A DNA stretch of 64,000 nt from the NCBI GenBank assembly GCA_009809945.1, contig WTPW01000662.1:277142-341141 (forward strand), in the 5' to 3' direction. Source of the DNA: Gigaspora margarita (Eukaryota > Glomeromycota > Glomeromycetes > Diversisporales > Gigasporaceae). Below are positions 1 through 10,699 of the stretch, piece after piece (the stretch's first letter is position 1; every line of letters starts with the position of its first letter). The notes below the pieces were generated by a model. It saw nothing but the letters and a program-made list of their open reading frames with translations. It had not been told where the DNA came from and ran no database searches. Both the position numbers and the translations under genes were made by a program.

Positions 1-652
1 CGTACAGTGTTTTTTATATGCTTATACAGTAAATTTTGACAGATTCTATTTTGGAAATTGTCCGTCATTAAAGAATTTCAGTCGCTTTGTACATAATTTA
101 AAAATTTATTTAACTTCAGTTCGATTTTTTTTTTTTTTTGAAATTATCATTTTAACCATTTTAGCCTTATAGGTTTAAATTCAAATCATGGCATTGGATT
201 AAACAAAATTATCAAATGTACAAAACATTATTTAAAATTTTTTGCCTAGCATCGCATACATATTAAACATCTTAGTCACCATATCAAAATTAAATTTGTT
301 CTAACCTTTTGTTCATAATTTCTGTTCCTGATTTTGCGCGATGACGTCGCGCAACTATCTAATTTATTAATCTCATTTATAATTTGCTGATTTTGAGCTC
401 AAACCAAATTGGTAGACATGCTCTGTAAAAAAAGTAGCAATATGCTAATGCGATTGTGCAGAGATTAAGAACTATGCAGATAGTACAATGCCAACATTAT
501 ATAAGTAATATACTTTGGAATTTATACTCGAGATTTTCTCTTAGATTTTATTTTTAACATTTGCTGCTTTTATTTCAAATGAAAGATATTTTCATTCCAC
601 AGTCCTTATAAATAAGATGCTCTATTTTATTGGTGGCGATACTTAATTAATA
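1..652. other. A+T-rich intergenic DNA
   Basis: No gene is recognised here. The stretch is A+T-rich with a poly-T run near 128-139. It leads into the small ORF at 653, and no convincing promoter motif can be singled out. Confidence 0.5.
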
Positions 653-1024
653 ATGTTTCTATTAACATTACGAATGAATTCTTTTTATTTGGATGTTCCT
701 AAACCATTTACAACAACTGATAATGACTCAATACCATGGATTGATCTTATTTATTCTTGTGGTCCTTGGAAAGAACATACATACATAGCATGTATTGGTA
801 GAAAAAATAGTAGTCAAGTTTTTATTTTTGGTTATAATCAATCATTCGTTAATCAATTTTATATAAGTGAACAACAATTAATTAATTTCACTTCTACTTG
901 TAGTATACCTACTGTTAGAATTGGTATTTCATGTGTTAATATTAATGATGAATTAGATGCTATTTTGGAGATTGAAGCCTTATTACAATTATTGCTAATG
1001 AACTTTGGATATTCTATACATTAA
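653..1024 (+). CDS. Small hypothetical protein, possible kelch-like fragment
   Basis: An open frame of 123 codons with more G+C than its flanks and balanced amino-acid use, unlike the low-complexity ORFs elsewhere. An internal ATG follows at codon 8 (MNSFYLDVPKPF), and either start is possible. The protein has the pattern IACIGRKNSSQVFIFGYNQS, then a stretch like 'QFYISEQQLINFTSTCSIPTVR'-type kelch blade spacing (shown here only to describe composition), which recalls kelch or galactose-oxidase beta-propeller repeats. Only about two blades' worth is present, so a whole propeller is not encoded. It is most likely a fragment of a kelch-type gene or a short orphan gene. No neighbouring gene suggests a function. 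The family assignment is inference from pattern and is weak. Confidence 0.4.
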   Translation: MFLLTLRMNSFYLDVPKPFTTTDNDSIPWIDLIYSCGPWKEHTYIACIGRKNSSQVFIFGYNQSFVNQFYISEQQLINFTSTCSIPTVRIGISCVNINDELDAILEIEALLQLLLMNFGYSIH

Positions 1025-1230
1025 TATAGAGTTTAAATAAAGCAATAAATGCGCCCTTGTCTCGCGCGTATATTTTAAAATAGAATTTTTTATTTTTTTT
1101 TAGATTAGATTTTAAAGTTACTAGATAATATAAAGATTTAGCATGCAAAAATGCTTAAATAAAATTGTGAACATTATTAAAAAATTAATGTTCACTATAG
1201 CTTAATAATGAACATTGTGAAATGACTTTT

Positions 1231-1478
1231 ATTAAAACACACCAAGGTGTTTTACACCTATGTATACATTATCTCAAAAATTAGATAATTGATTAACGCG
1301 GGATGTATTAGGTAAAATGTCTATGCCCTCAAAAACCCTTCTCAAGCTCTAACCATAACCTAAATACTAACCCTAACATGAAAATTTTTTAATAAAATTT
1401 TGTATACAAAACTTAGAATATCTAAAAACATAATAAAAACATATGATAGGTGTAAAACACCATAGGTGCGTTTTATAT
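1231..1478. mobile_element. MITE with AAAACGCACC...GGTGCGTTTT ends (copy 1)
   Basis: Terminal inverted repeats of about 30 bp: the left end reads AAAACACACCAAGGTGTTTT and the right end, reverse-complemented, AAAACGCACCTATGGTGTTT. The interior is non-coding and carries a telomere-like block (CTAACCATAACC...ACTAACCCTAAC) near 1348-1377. A second copy with the same ends is at 30165-30520. No transposase is encoded, so it is non-autonomous. No clear target-site duplication is visible, and the superfamily is not assigned. Confidence 0.7.
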
Positions 1479-1791
1479 TAATTGTTATAAAATTTTTGAG
1501 AACACTAATAATTCAATTAAGCTCTTTTGAGAACATAATGTTAAGTTTGAATCTGGACATAAAGCACCTAGTCCAAATCAGACGAATAACCTAAACTTCC
1601 GAAATATTTCGAATATAATGAGCAAAAAGTGAGATAAAGCAATAAGGAACTACGAAGTATCCGAAACTTTCAGCAGTGAAGATATAAACATGAAAACTAT
1701 TTGGATTGGTTCATGTCCATATTTGTCCAAGCCCAAATAAAATTTTCGTTGGACATAGTCCAAATGCCAACACTGTTAGGGTATTTAATAA

Positions 1792-2004
1792 TTGTCACGG
1801 CTGATGCTGAAGCTATGATCTATTTTGATATAAAATTTAAAAAGTTTTTTGGATGTTTTTTTTGTTTTTGTCTTATAGGGTTATGGTAGGGTTTGGGTAT
1901 AGATTTATATTTATAGAGTATATATGGATTTTAGCAGGGCTTATAGTTTCAAATCGAGACCCCATAGCTTCAGCATCAGCCAACTTCAGCATCAGCCATG
2001 ACAA
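1792..2004. mobile_element. MITE family A (TTGTCACGGCTGA... ends)
   Basis: The left end TTGTCACGGCTGATGCTGAA is mirrored at the right by CTTCAGCATCAGCC...CATGACAA. TAA flanks both sides (1789-1791 and 2005-2007), which fits a 3-bp TSD of the PIF/Harbinger kind. The GCTGATGCTGAAG motif is repeated inside the right end. The interior has GGGTTATGGTAGGGTTTGGG, which is telomere-like. A related copy, split by a nested insertion, lies at 52454-53876. The 62-codon ORF in this area is only the element itself. Confidence 0.7.
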
Positions 2005-2162
2005 TAATTAATTTACTTCGAAAATAAGTGTAATTTAAAGGGTCCGATTTTCTTAAATTCTTAATCAGAAATTACTGTAAATAGAAGTTCCAGTTAATAA
2101 ATTGACCATTTTGATAATATCTTCCATTAAGCGATTATGGTAGATACTTTTAAAAAAAAATA

Positions 2163-2459
2163 CCGTATTTTCGCGAAACAAAAGGCATGGGCGTTAATTC
2201 AAAAATCGGCCCCCTAAAAATAACATATATGGCTTCAAAATAACGCCCATGTTTGTCCCAAAATAACGCGCACTCCATATTAATAAAATAAGTGCTCCGA
2301 AAGTAGATTTAGTATTAAGTAAACCTATTTTCGGACCATTTTTTTTAACATATTTTTTATTAATAAGATGCGTAAAAGTTTATATTTGTTTTCAAAATAA
2401 CGCCCATGCGCGTTCTTGAAATAACGCGCATATACTCACATTAACGTGCGACAATACGG
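2163..2459. mobile_element. Tc1/mariner-type MITE with TA duplication
   Basis: The ends CCGTATTTTCGCG and, reverse-complemented from the right, CCGTATTGTCGCACG are flanked by TA on both sides (2161-2162 and 2460-2461). This is the Stowaway/mariner arrangement. The interior repeats AAAATAACGCCCATG and AAATAACGCGCA in direct order. It has no coding capacity. A degenerate relative begins at 54339. Confidence 0.75.
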
Positions 2460-2755
2460 TAGGATTTATAGGTAACTTTGAAGTAAATACATCATTTATT
2501 TTATCTATAATCAGGTATTTGATCCTTAAATTTTATTCATTTTATTTGTCTAACTCAATCACTTATTAGATCTATAAATATTTGATCTATACAACTTGAT
2601 TACTTATTTGGATTTTTTATTTAACTCGATTACTTATTTGAAATGTAATGTTTTATTTGATTTATTTACATACGCAAAATAAAATGAAATACTGACACTA
2701 AAATTGATATCTAAATACATTATCAATAGTCTATTATAGGGATGCATCAGTCGGT

Positions 2756-2878
2756 CCGGTCCGGTCCGGTCCCTAAGAGGACCATTATCATAGTGTTTAC
2801 GGTTCCAGTCCGGTCCGGTCCGGTCCCTAAGAGGACCATTATCATAGTGTTTACGGTTCCAGTCCGGTCCGGTCCTTT
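2756..2878 (+). repeat. Tandem repeat, two units of about 54 bp
   Basis: Two nearly identical units contain three GGTCC boxes, then CTAAGAGGACCATTATCATA, then TGTTTACGGTTCCAGT. It lies at the left end of the hAT-like element and amplifies that element's GGTCC motif. Confidence 0.85.
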
Positions 2879-2940
2879 GGTCCCATAACGGTCCTTTAAT
2901 GATTACGTCAATCTTAATACATATAGTAAGTTAGTGGTGT

Positions 2941-3433
2941 TGTTGTGGCCTTGGGAGAGACTTCCAAAACTCGTATGCCAATTTAACTACTGGGCCACAA
3001 TCATTAAGGGTTCAGAAATTTATAAATGAATGTATTTTATTAAATTTTTGGGAGAGCGATTTATTAGATTGTGGGAGAGCAAATTATATACATGTACATG
3101 TGTTAGAAAATTATATACTAGAAAATAAAAGAAACTTAGAGGAAAAATAAAAAAACTAACTATTCCTTCTCTTCATATAACGATCCTTTTATATTCAACC
3201 ATAATTACCCGATTACAAGAATGAGATAAGAGCTACGAATATTTACAAGAATGTGGTAATGGGAATTTACTATGCAGAAATGTAGTAATGGAAAGAAAAT
3301 GAATAACATGAGAAGAAAATGTAGTAATCGGCGTGGGTAACTGACTGATCATCAAATGTAATCATCGATTCCTGTGATCGGGAGCCAGATTAAAATCAAA
3401 CCCCATCGGAAATAAAAAGATTTTTGACCAACA
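2941..3433 (-). repeat. LTR (3' LTR of the minus-strand retrotransposon)
   Basis: This stretch aligns along its whole length with 8793-9286, with scattered substitutions and small indels, so the copy is not brand new but not ancient. It is preceded on its interior side by the purine tract at 3434-3446. Confidence 0.9.
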
Positions 3434-3446
3434 TCTTCTCCCACTT
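3434..3446 (-). other. Polypurine tract of the LTR retrotransposon
   Basis: In minus orientation the sequence AAGTGGGAGAAGA lies directly against the TGTTGG start of the 3' LTR. This is the expected place for the plus-strand primer. The hAT insertion begins only about 12 bp further in. Confidence 0.7.
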
Positions 3447-3466
3447 GAAACATGAGCTCTGTCAAA

Positions 3467-6436
3467 TAGTGTTTGGACCCGAGTTATATTAATCCGGGTT
3501 GACCCGGATCAATACGGGTAACCCAGGTCTTAAATTATTACCTGGGTAAAATCAGATACAACCGTTTTGACCCAGATTACTGGAATCTGGGCCAATCCAG
3601 ATTAATTCAGGTGATCAGATTTCAAAGAGTAATATCAGATATGCTGCTGTATGCCATCTCAAACCCGATTAAGAAATTTAGCTCACTTTTTGAGAGAATT
3701 TAATGCTTTTTTTTTCTCGAATGCAAATTCGTATAATTTTTTTTTCACTATAAAATGAATGGAAGTGATATTTGTGATGACTTTTTTGAAGAAACTTCAC
3801 ACGAGACAAGTGATAATGTATTGTCAGTTAGTTCTAACAGTGGTGCCACTTCCACAACTTTTTCTGATCAATCTCGCATTACAAAAAAAAATGAATTAAA
3901 CCATCTGAAGTTCAGGTGGCAGTATGCAAAGTCTAGTTGGGTGTGGAAGTACTTTACTTTGAGCAAAGATAAAGAATACTATATATGTACAGTTGAAATA
4001 ACAAAGTTGAGTAATAAGCAAGTTAAATGTGGCCATAAGCTTATTTATGATGGAGGTACAGGAAATATGAGCAGTCACCTTCAAATTAAACATAACCTAC
4101 ACAAAAAACAAAATAAAGTAAGATTCTATTAACAAAGTTATAATATTTAATACAATTAAATAATACTTATTTTTGTTATTGTATAGATGCAAGTCCATAC
4201 TATTCAGCAAACACTATCAGAGTCAATTGAACATGCAAAAACTAAATTACATAAAGAACCACGAAATCAGGAAATTCAGCAAACAATTACTAAATGGATT
4301 ATTGTTGACGGTTTACCAATCTATGTAATTGAAGGAAAGGGATATAAGAAAATGATGAGAATCATCGATCCCGCTTTTAAAATTCCCTGCAATAAAAAAA
4401 TAAAAGAAGAAATTTTTATTGGTTATAATAATTCAACTGAAAGTCTAAAAACATTACTAAATAGTATGTGTGAATCAGCATCATTGACGACTGATTTATG
4501 GACCTCGCAAAGCAAGCATGGATATATAGGATTAATGGTTCATTGGTTATCAAGTGATTTTATGGTGCATGATTGCCTTCTTTGTATGGAACGTATGCCT
4601 TATCCTCATTCCACTGAAAACATTGTTGCTTTTTTAAAAGAAAAAATAATGGAATTTCGCTTAAATGGAAAAATCACTTGTATCACAACAGATAATAGTA
4701 GTAACATGGTAAAGGCAATCCGTTTGTGGGATGGAGTTGTGCATCTGCCTTGTGCAGCGCATGCTTTGCAACTTTCAATTGGTCGTACTTTTAAAAAAAT
4801 TAATACACATATTAGAAGAATAAAAAAACTAGTCCAGTTTTTCACTGATTCTCCTAAACAAAGCGAACGTTTAGATGAAGCCCAACAAGAATATCAACAA
4901 CATTTATCTGCAACTTCTGTAATTCAGANTAGTGTCNATTTAACTAATGAATTAAATAATTCTGATAGTGATTCAGATGATTTGTTATCAAATAATATGG
5001 ATTCCAGACATTCTATTTTGCAAAACATTGTAGATACAGAAACACGCTGGAATTCCAAATTTCATTCTTGGAGACGGTTAATAAATTGCGCAAAGCAATT
5101 GAATGGTTGGCTGCAACATTACCATTGTCTGATAATCGAGATGATCGAATTGATGGTCAAAAATTAAACAAACGGCTTCTTTTACCCAATGAATGGGATT
5201 TATTAAACAAATAGTAATATTACTAGAGCCATTTGATGATGCCACTGCTTATTTTAGTGGGTCACAATATGCCACTTTATCAGTAATTTATCCACTAATT
5301 CAAGTTCTTAAATATTCGTTCGTTGATTTCAAAGAAATTAGTGATGACGATGAAGATAATGACGTCGATAATGATAATGAAGGTATTGTTAAAATATTTA
5401 ATAGCTTGTAATTATCCTGAATAAAAGCAAATTTATAAATAATACATTTATTATTTTCTAAATAGAAATGCCCAACTTTTGTCATGAAGAATCAACCGAT
5501 GATGATAGTGATGAAGATTCAGATACAAAATCGTCAGTCAATAGAGAACATTAATTAATACTCAAGTTATTAAAATAATGCGACGTACAATCTATAATTC
5601 TTTGTTTGAGTATTGGAATGAACCAATAATGATTGGTTTGCTTGCTTCGCTTTTGGATCCCCGATTAAAGACACTTTCTACTTGGGATGATGAAACTCAA
5701 AAAAGGGCAAAAAGTGAATTAGCATGTCAATTTCAAGAGCTAATTGCTTCAGATTTAGAAAAAGCAATGCCAACATCTAATTCATCAAATATTCCAAATA
5801 ATAATTTACACCATAGTCATTTTCACTCATCAATATTTGGTGCATCTGCTACATTTAACACCACTTCTAATCCTTTATCTGAATTAGAATGCTATCTGGA
5901 TCCGGTACAAACTCCTATCGCTAAAGATACTATGAACCCATTCGAGTGGTGGGCAAGTTGGAAAAAACGATTTCCTAATATAGCAAAATTAGCTCAAAAA
6001 TACTTATCTATTCCCGCATCTTCTGTGCCTAGTGAAAGGTTATTTTAAGATGTGGGCAATCATGTTACTGCTAAGTGCAATCGATTAGATCCCAAGTTGG
6101 TTGGTAAATTGATGTTTATAAAATGAAATTCTGATGCAATTTCAATTTTCAATCAAAAATAATATTGAAATAATGTTGGTTAGCATATATGCAATATAAT
6201 AAATTTTTTAGTAATGCTAATAAAAATTTAACTATCGTGTACCTATATTCATTAAAAAGTCTAATTTTTTATAAATTATTAAATGCGTCATATTTTATAG
6301 CATTTAGGTAACCTGATTTTAAGGTTATATAGGTAATCTGGATGATATAAATATATAACCTGTTTTCACCTGGATAACCTGATTTCAAGTTATACGGGCA
6401 ACCTGGGTGAAATATTGTAACCAGGTCCAAACATTA
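3467..6436 (+). mobile_element. hAT transposon (2970 bp) nested in the LTR element
   Basis: The ends TAGTGTTTGGACC and, reverse-complemented from the right, TAATGTTTGGACC are flanked by 8-bp duplications CTGTCAAA (3459-3466) and CTGTCGAA (6437-6444), with one mismatch. The subterminal regions are dense in CCGGGTT, AACCTGG and GGGTAAC motifs in both orientations, as expected of hAT transposase-binding arrays. The element encodes a decayed transposase (3755-6126). It interrupts the LTR retrotransposon close to its 3' LTR. Confidence 0.88.
3755..6126 (+). pseudogene. hAT transposase, decayed
   Basis: Exon 1 (3755-4117) encodes an N-terminal BED-type zinc-finger region: WVWKYF, later Cys residues and a HLQIKH pair. 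A 69-bp intron (GTAAGA...TATAG, 4118-4186) follows. Exon 2 carries hAT catalytic-core landmarks: TTDLWTS (first Asp), CITTDNSSNMV (second Asp), HLPCAAHALQL, and RWNSKF. The reading frame then shifts near 5090, again near 5205, and again near 5550. The C-terminal dimerisation region is clear (NPFEWWASWKKRFP, YLSIPASSVPSERLF), but an in-frame TAA falls right after SERLF at about 6046, before DVGNHVTAK. Two ambiguous bases (4929, 4937) lie in exon 2. The protein cannot be made whole, so this copy is dead. Confidence 0.9.
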
Positions 6437-6481
6437 CTGTCGAATCTATAAAAATTTTTTTTCTATTTTCGATCCACATGA

Positions 6482-7222
6482 TTACTGCATGATACTTTCG
6501 CGAGTTTTTTTTTTCTTTTTTTTCTTTTTAAAATATTTATACGTTTTCCTTATGTCCAGTATTTTTCCATGATCACCTAGGTTATTGTGGATAAATGCCC
6601 TACTGACCAAGAATATTATCAGCATAATATCTTCAGAGATTTTCTGCTGGTAACTAGTTGCGACATTGTTTATAGTCTTCAATCTTTCTGGTATATATTC
6701 TCTTTTTCCATTTTTATGCCATGATGGGTTTACACTTTTACCTTTACTAATCCATTTTTGCCTACGGATCCTTTCTGGGTTCTCAGGAGTTTTATTTATT
6801 AAACCATGCAATGGTGCATCCTTTACGCATTTCCCTGGTTCTATTACCAATACCTTATTCCTATTTTTAACTTTCTGCATCCAAAATCTACACATACTAC
6901 CAAGATTCTCTCTGCTAGCATTATTTTTTAAGCCTTCGTATCCCATTACTTTACTCTGGACCGCAATTGATTCAACCTTTGTTTTCCATACTGCACATGC
7001 AACTTTTAGAGCTTCACAGCTTTCAATTAATTTTTTAAAATTTAAATCCCACATAAATACTGTTTTCTCATCTTTGACCAAATCATTATTACTACGATTA
7101 CAATACTGAGGATCCCATGTTGCATTAGTATAACCCACCTCTACAGGCTTTGGATAGTAAATGGGCGTCTGAAATTTGTTCTTGTGATCATCACGGTCTT
7201 TTACTAGGGTCAACATATTCAC
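6482..7222 (-). CDS. Unrecognised ORF inside the LTR retrotransposon
   Basis: An open frame of 246 codons downstream of the broken gag, in the same orientation as the retrotransposon. The composition is that of a real protein (many W, C, K, E: for example YCNRSNNDLVKDEKTVFMWD). No reverse transcriptase YxDD, protease DT/SG or integrase HHCC/DDE pattern is visible. The C-terminal lysine run is encoded by a low-complexity tract next to the hAT insertion, so the true C-terminus may have been altered. It may be a gag extension, a captured gene fragment, or the relic of a longer ORF. The upstream stretch 7243-7690 has short frames only. Function is unknown. Confidence 0.4.
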   Translation of the reverse strand: MNMLTLVKDRDDHKNKFQTPIYYPKPVEVGYTNATWDPQYCNRSNNDLVKDEKTVFMWDLNFKKLIESCEALKVACAVWKTKVESIAVQSKVMGYEGLKNNASRENLGSMCRFWMQKVKNRNKVLVIEPGKCVKDAPLHGLINKTPENPERIRRQKWISKGKSVNPSWHKNGKREYIPERLKTINNVATSYQQKISEDIMLIIFLVSRAFIHNNLGDHGKILDIRKTYKYFKKKKKKKKTRESIMQ

Positions 7223-7687
7223 CTTCCTTAACTTACCATTATTTACATCTGCAGATTTATGTCACCTAATAATTTGATCCTTATTTTTCCTTTTGTCCTT
7301 TTTAATCTTAGTTTCGTTTTGATAACAGTGAAAAAGGTTGGTAGGTATTGATATTTGATTATCGTCAGGCACTTTAAACTCATTTTTTTTAACTCCAATA
7401 CCACTTTGGTGACCGTGTTCAAAATCGACCAAGTTTCTAATATCATTCAATGGGTCCTCTGGTCCTGTAGTTTGGGTAATCTCATATCGTTTTCAACATC
7501 GACTTTCTTTTACTTACCGGGTAATTCACATTTTTGCCACTCCGAGTTGTCTTATTTTTAACTTGCTGAATTACTATGTCATGAGATTCATCAGTTCCAG
7601 GAAACCTCTTTGTAGAAACTTTCACTATTTTAGTTACAGAGGGGCTTTCAGATATTAACGCACACTTACCCTCAGAAGGTGCATCCT

Positions 7688-8691
7688 CTAGTTTAAATAT
7701 TTGGGGTTATAGTTATGATTTATATTTGGGCACTCATAACTATAATGCCCAGATTGTTGACAAGCAAAACATATTAGAGGTCGATTTGTCCTTCCTTGTC
7801 AGTTCTCGTTTGAAACAGGACGTAGACGATTATTATCATCACCTTTTACTATGAAAACTACTTTTCTCATTAAAGAAACTATTTGCTCCATTTGACTGTT
7901 TAAAGTCAGAGTAGTTGAAACTGTCACAACTGAGGTACCTATGGTACAGGTTATTTGAGGTACACAGGCAAAAGTCATTTCACACATCCGAGCCTTTTCG
8001 ATAGCTTCTTGAATCATACTCGACATGAAAGGTCTAATGGCTAGCGACAAATTGGGCCAAAGGCCTTGTACAAACATTTGTGCTTTCACTATTTCAGGAT
8101 ATTGGTTCCCCACCCTGGCTACACGCTAAAACAATACTAATATGTTATGGGCATATTGATCTACAGTTTCTTCAGTTCTTTGATAGCAAGATAGCAACTC
8201 AGAATTCCACTGCAATATCAATGCCTGTGTGCAAAAACTTAGCTGAATTTGCTGCACAAACCCTTGTGCCAGGGCCAACTCATTATTCCAAGATAAAATT
8301 TGGGGTTCCTGCCTTCTACGATTTTCTCACCAGGAAGCGGCAAGACCGGTCAAGTACACACTAACTACAGACAACCTTATTGCCCCACAATATTATTGGC
8401 TTTGAAGGCTCTGTCTATCGTTACTAACCATTCTACTGGGTCTTGGTTTTCTCCTGCATATGTAGGGATGTTCACCAAATTTCGCTCTAGGTTTTCTACT
8501 TGAGGTCTCCAAGGTTGATTCAAGGCATTGATTATAGCTTGTAGAAGTTGTTGCATGTGCTGGTTTTGATCAGTAGGCTGTTTGGTTTTCACAAAAAGCT
8601 TAGCACATTCTTCATTATTTTCACTTGAAGGGGTGCCCATATAACATCCACTGTTACTACTATCTTCGTGCATAGAGCTATTTCGCCACAT
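7688..8691 (-). pseudogene. Retrotransposon gag, broken
   Basis: The first segment (8691-8377) has the Gag capsid pattern NIPTYAGENQDPVEWL followed by RAFKANN. The second (8113-7799) has FVQGLWPNLSLAIRPF and EAIEKARMCE, also Gag-like. The two segments are in different frames, so there is at least one frameshift between about 8377 and 8113. The second segment stops at a TGA (7799-7801). Reading on in the same frame gives a perfect CCHC zinc knuckle, CFACQQSGHYSYEC (C-x2-C-x4-H-x4-C), encoded at about 7730-7771, before a stop near 7688. Gag would package element RNA. The breaks mean it is non-functional here. Confidence 0.8.
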
Positions 8692-8776
8692 CTTTTCCTG
8701 TTATTATAATTCAATTTTTTTTATTTATCCACTTTAGTATATGTAAGAAGGTGAGTGGGACTTATATCATTATATA

Positions 8777-8788
8777 CAACTGGCACCA
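8777..8788 (-). other. Primer-binding site of the LTR retrotransposon
   Basis: In minus orientation TGGTGCCAGTTG begins four bases after the end of the 5' LTR (TGG start, complementary to a tRNA 3' CCA). The tRNA it matches was not identified. Confidence 0.6.
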
Positions 8789-8792
8789 AAAA

Positions 8793-9286
8793 TGTTGTGG
8801 CCTTGGGAGAGACTTCCAAAACTCGTATGCCAATTTAACTACTGGGCTACAATCATTAAGGATTCAGAAATTTATAAATGAATGTATTTTATTAGATATT
8901 TTGGAAGAGCGATTTATTAGATTTTGAGAGAGCAAATTATATACATGTACATGTGTTAGAAAATTATATACAAGAAAATAAAAGAAACTTAGAGGAAAAA
9001 TAAAAAAACTAACTATCCCTTCTCTTCATATAACGATCCTTTTATATTCCCATCATAATTACCTGATTACCAAGAATGAGGTAAGAGCTACGAATATTTA
9101 CAAGAAAGTGGTAATGGGAATTTACTATGCAGAAATGTAGTATGGGAAGAAAATAAATAACATGAGAAGAAAATGTATTAATAAGCATGGGTAACCAACC
9201 GATCATCAAATGTAATCATCGATTCCCGTAATCAGGAGCCAGATTAAAATTGAACTCCATCAGAAATAAAAAAAATTCGACCAACA
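8793..9286 (-). repeat. LTR (5' LTR of the minus-strand retrotransposon)
   Basis: Direct repeat partner of 2941-3433, starting TGTTGG and ending CAACA in minus orientation. It is followed on the outer side by the GTGT target duplication. Confidence 0.9.
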
Positions 9287-9393
9287 GTGTCCAAAAAATT
9301 TTGCATGTCATGTAACCTGAGTTACTCTGGCGATTCAGATTCAGACCTCAGATCGAACCTGCGGAGCATTAATACTAGCTTTGTAATATTATA

Positions 9394-9677
9394 CAGTTCG
9401 GCCAGCATAAGATATCCACTTTTTTATATATAAATACAAAATTGCTTATAATTTTCAAACAAATGACTTTAAAAAAATTCTGTTTTACAATTTTGTTGCC
9501 TTTAGTTTAAATTACAATTTTGTAAGAATAGATTTTTATTTTTATAAAAATATTGTTTTTATAGATTTTTAACCAATCAGAATTTTGTTACACAAAAATA
9601 GCCAATCAGATTTTAGTATAAATCTCAAAATTTGGCATTTTTAAAAAAAATTGGATATCTTATACTGGTCTAAACTG
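9394..9677. mobile_element. Tc1/mariner-type MITE, CAGTTCGGCC ends (copy 1)
   Basis: The ends CAGTTCGGCCAGCATAAGAT and, reverse-complemented, CAGTTTAGACCAGTATAAGA are flanked by TA at 9392-9393 and 9678-9679. The interior is A+T-rich with inverted arms. A second copy with the same ends is at 37910-38258. It is non-coding. Confidence 0.8.
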
Positions 9678-9966
9678 TAGCAAAATTACAATCCAAGTAA
9701 TTTTACTTAGTACACGGTTAGCAGGTTTGTAAGTAAAATTTGTTAAGGGTAGAGGGTACAAATTGCAAATTACATATAAAATTTATGGTATTGATTTATT
9801 CTTTTTAAAATTTTGTAAAATTTTTTTAAGCAAATCATTTTTGAACTTTAAATAAAATTATAGAGCAGGTTTTTCTGATTCTAAAAATAGCAAATTTATT
9901 AAAATTGGTTGAATATTCGTTGAGTTATGATGATTTAAATCTTAGTTGTCAAAAAGTTGTTTACAA

Positions 9967-10121
9967 AATCATATGATGATCATATGATATCAACCAAAAT
10001 CATATGATGATCATATGATATCAACCAAAATCATATGATGATCATATGATATCAACCAAAATCATATGATGATCATATGATATCAACCAAAATCATATGA
10101 TGATCATATGATATCAACCAA
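9967..10121 (+). repeat. 31-bp tandem repeat, five units, palindromic core
   Basis: The unit ATCATATGATGATCATATGA followed by TATCAACCAAA occurs five times almost without change. Each unit contains overlapping ATCATATGAT palindromes. The related element at 13430-13937 has a single unit, so the array arose by expansion in this copy. Confidence 0.9.
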
Positions 10122-10547
10122 TCAAAATTAATCATTTTGCATAACTAGGGGAAATTTGAGCCAACTAGGGAAACTTTATAATATATAGAAGTATAATTTT
10201 TTTAAATATATACTTTATTAAAATTTTACTATTATATAACGTGCATTTTGTTCTATTTATTATAAAATTTTAGTCAAATTTGATTACAAACAGTGTTAAT
10301 TTTTCAATTAAAATTTACTGAGTTGATACTACACAATTCATAAACTTTTTTTGTGTGGCAAATAACAAAAATAACTGAGAAAATACTTCAACTGTGCGCA
10401 CTACTTACAAAATGCCAGTTTTTTCTGTGCAGTATCCACACATCTACTGAAAAAAAATGTGTGCAAAATTTTGTTTCTGTGTGCTGCGCACAGTCCACAC
10501 AGTGAAAATGATTACTAATTACAACTGTGAAAAAAGTTTTATTATTA

Positions 10548-10699
10548 GGGGAGTGCCAAAAATTAGGTGATTTTTTAGGGGGGGAGGGGGTAAAAAAAGT
10601 TGAAATTACATATAAGAACCTGACTATATATATATTAAAAAAGAGGGAGGGGGGGTAGACCTCTGATAAAAAATAATCAGGTGATTAATGACACAGCCC
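10548..10699. mobile_element. 152-bp PIF/Harbinger-like MITE (copy 1)
   Basis: The ends GGGGAGTGCCAAAAATTAGG and, from the right, GGGCTGTGTCATTAATCACC are flanked by TTA on both sides (10545-10547 and 10700-10702). The 3-bp T(A/T)A-type target and GGG start fit PIF/Harbinger. Copies of nearly the same length are at 21117-21265 and 25781-25932. This one is nested in the TTAA-flanked element. Confidence 0.8.

Larger units (their letters stand above)
2941..9286 (-). mobile_element. LTR retrotransposon with gag remnant only, split by a hAT element
   Basis: Direct long terminal repeats of about 494 bp bound the element. In minus orientation each starts TGTTGGTC and ends CCACAACA. A 4-bp duplication GTGT flanks it (2937-2940 and 9287-9290). 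A purine tract (AAGTGGGAGAAGA in minus orientation) abuts the 3' LTR and a primer-binding-like TGGTGCCAGTTG follows the 5' LTR, and both fix the orientation. Without the nested hAT transposon (3467-6436) the interior is only about 2.4 kb. It holds a broken gag and an unrecognised ORF, and I find no reverse transcriptase, protease or integrase motif. It resembles the gag-only non-autonomous retrotransposons called TR-GAG. Confidence 0.85.

Noticed and set aside
6666-7109. 147-codon plus-strand ORF
   Set aside because: It lies antisense to the minus-strand retrotransposon ORF and has no independent support.
9967-10121. Regular 31-bp repeats resembling a CRISPR array
   Set aside because: There are no unique spacers, because the whole unit repeats. 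The setting is eukaryotic and inside a transposon.
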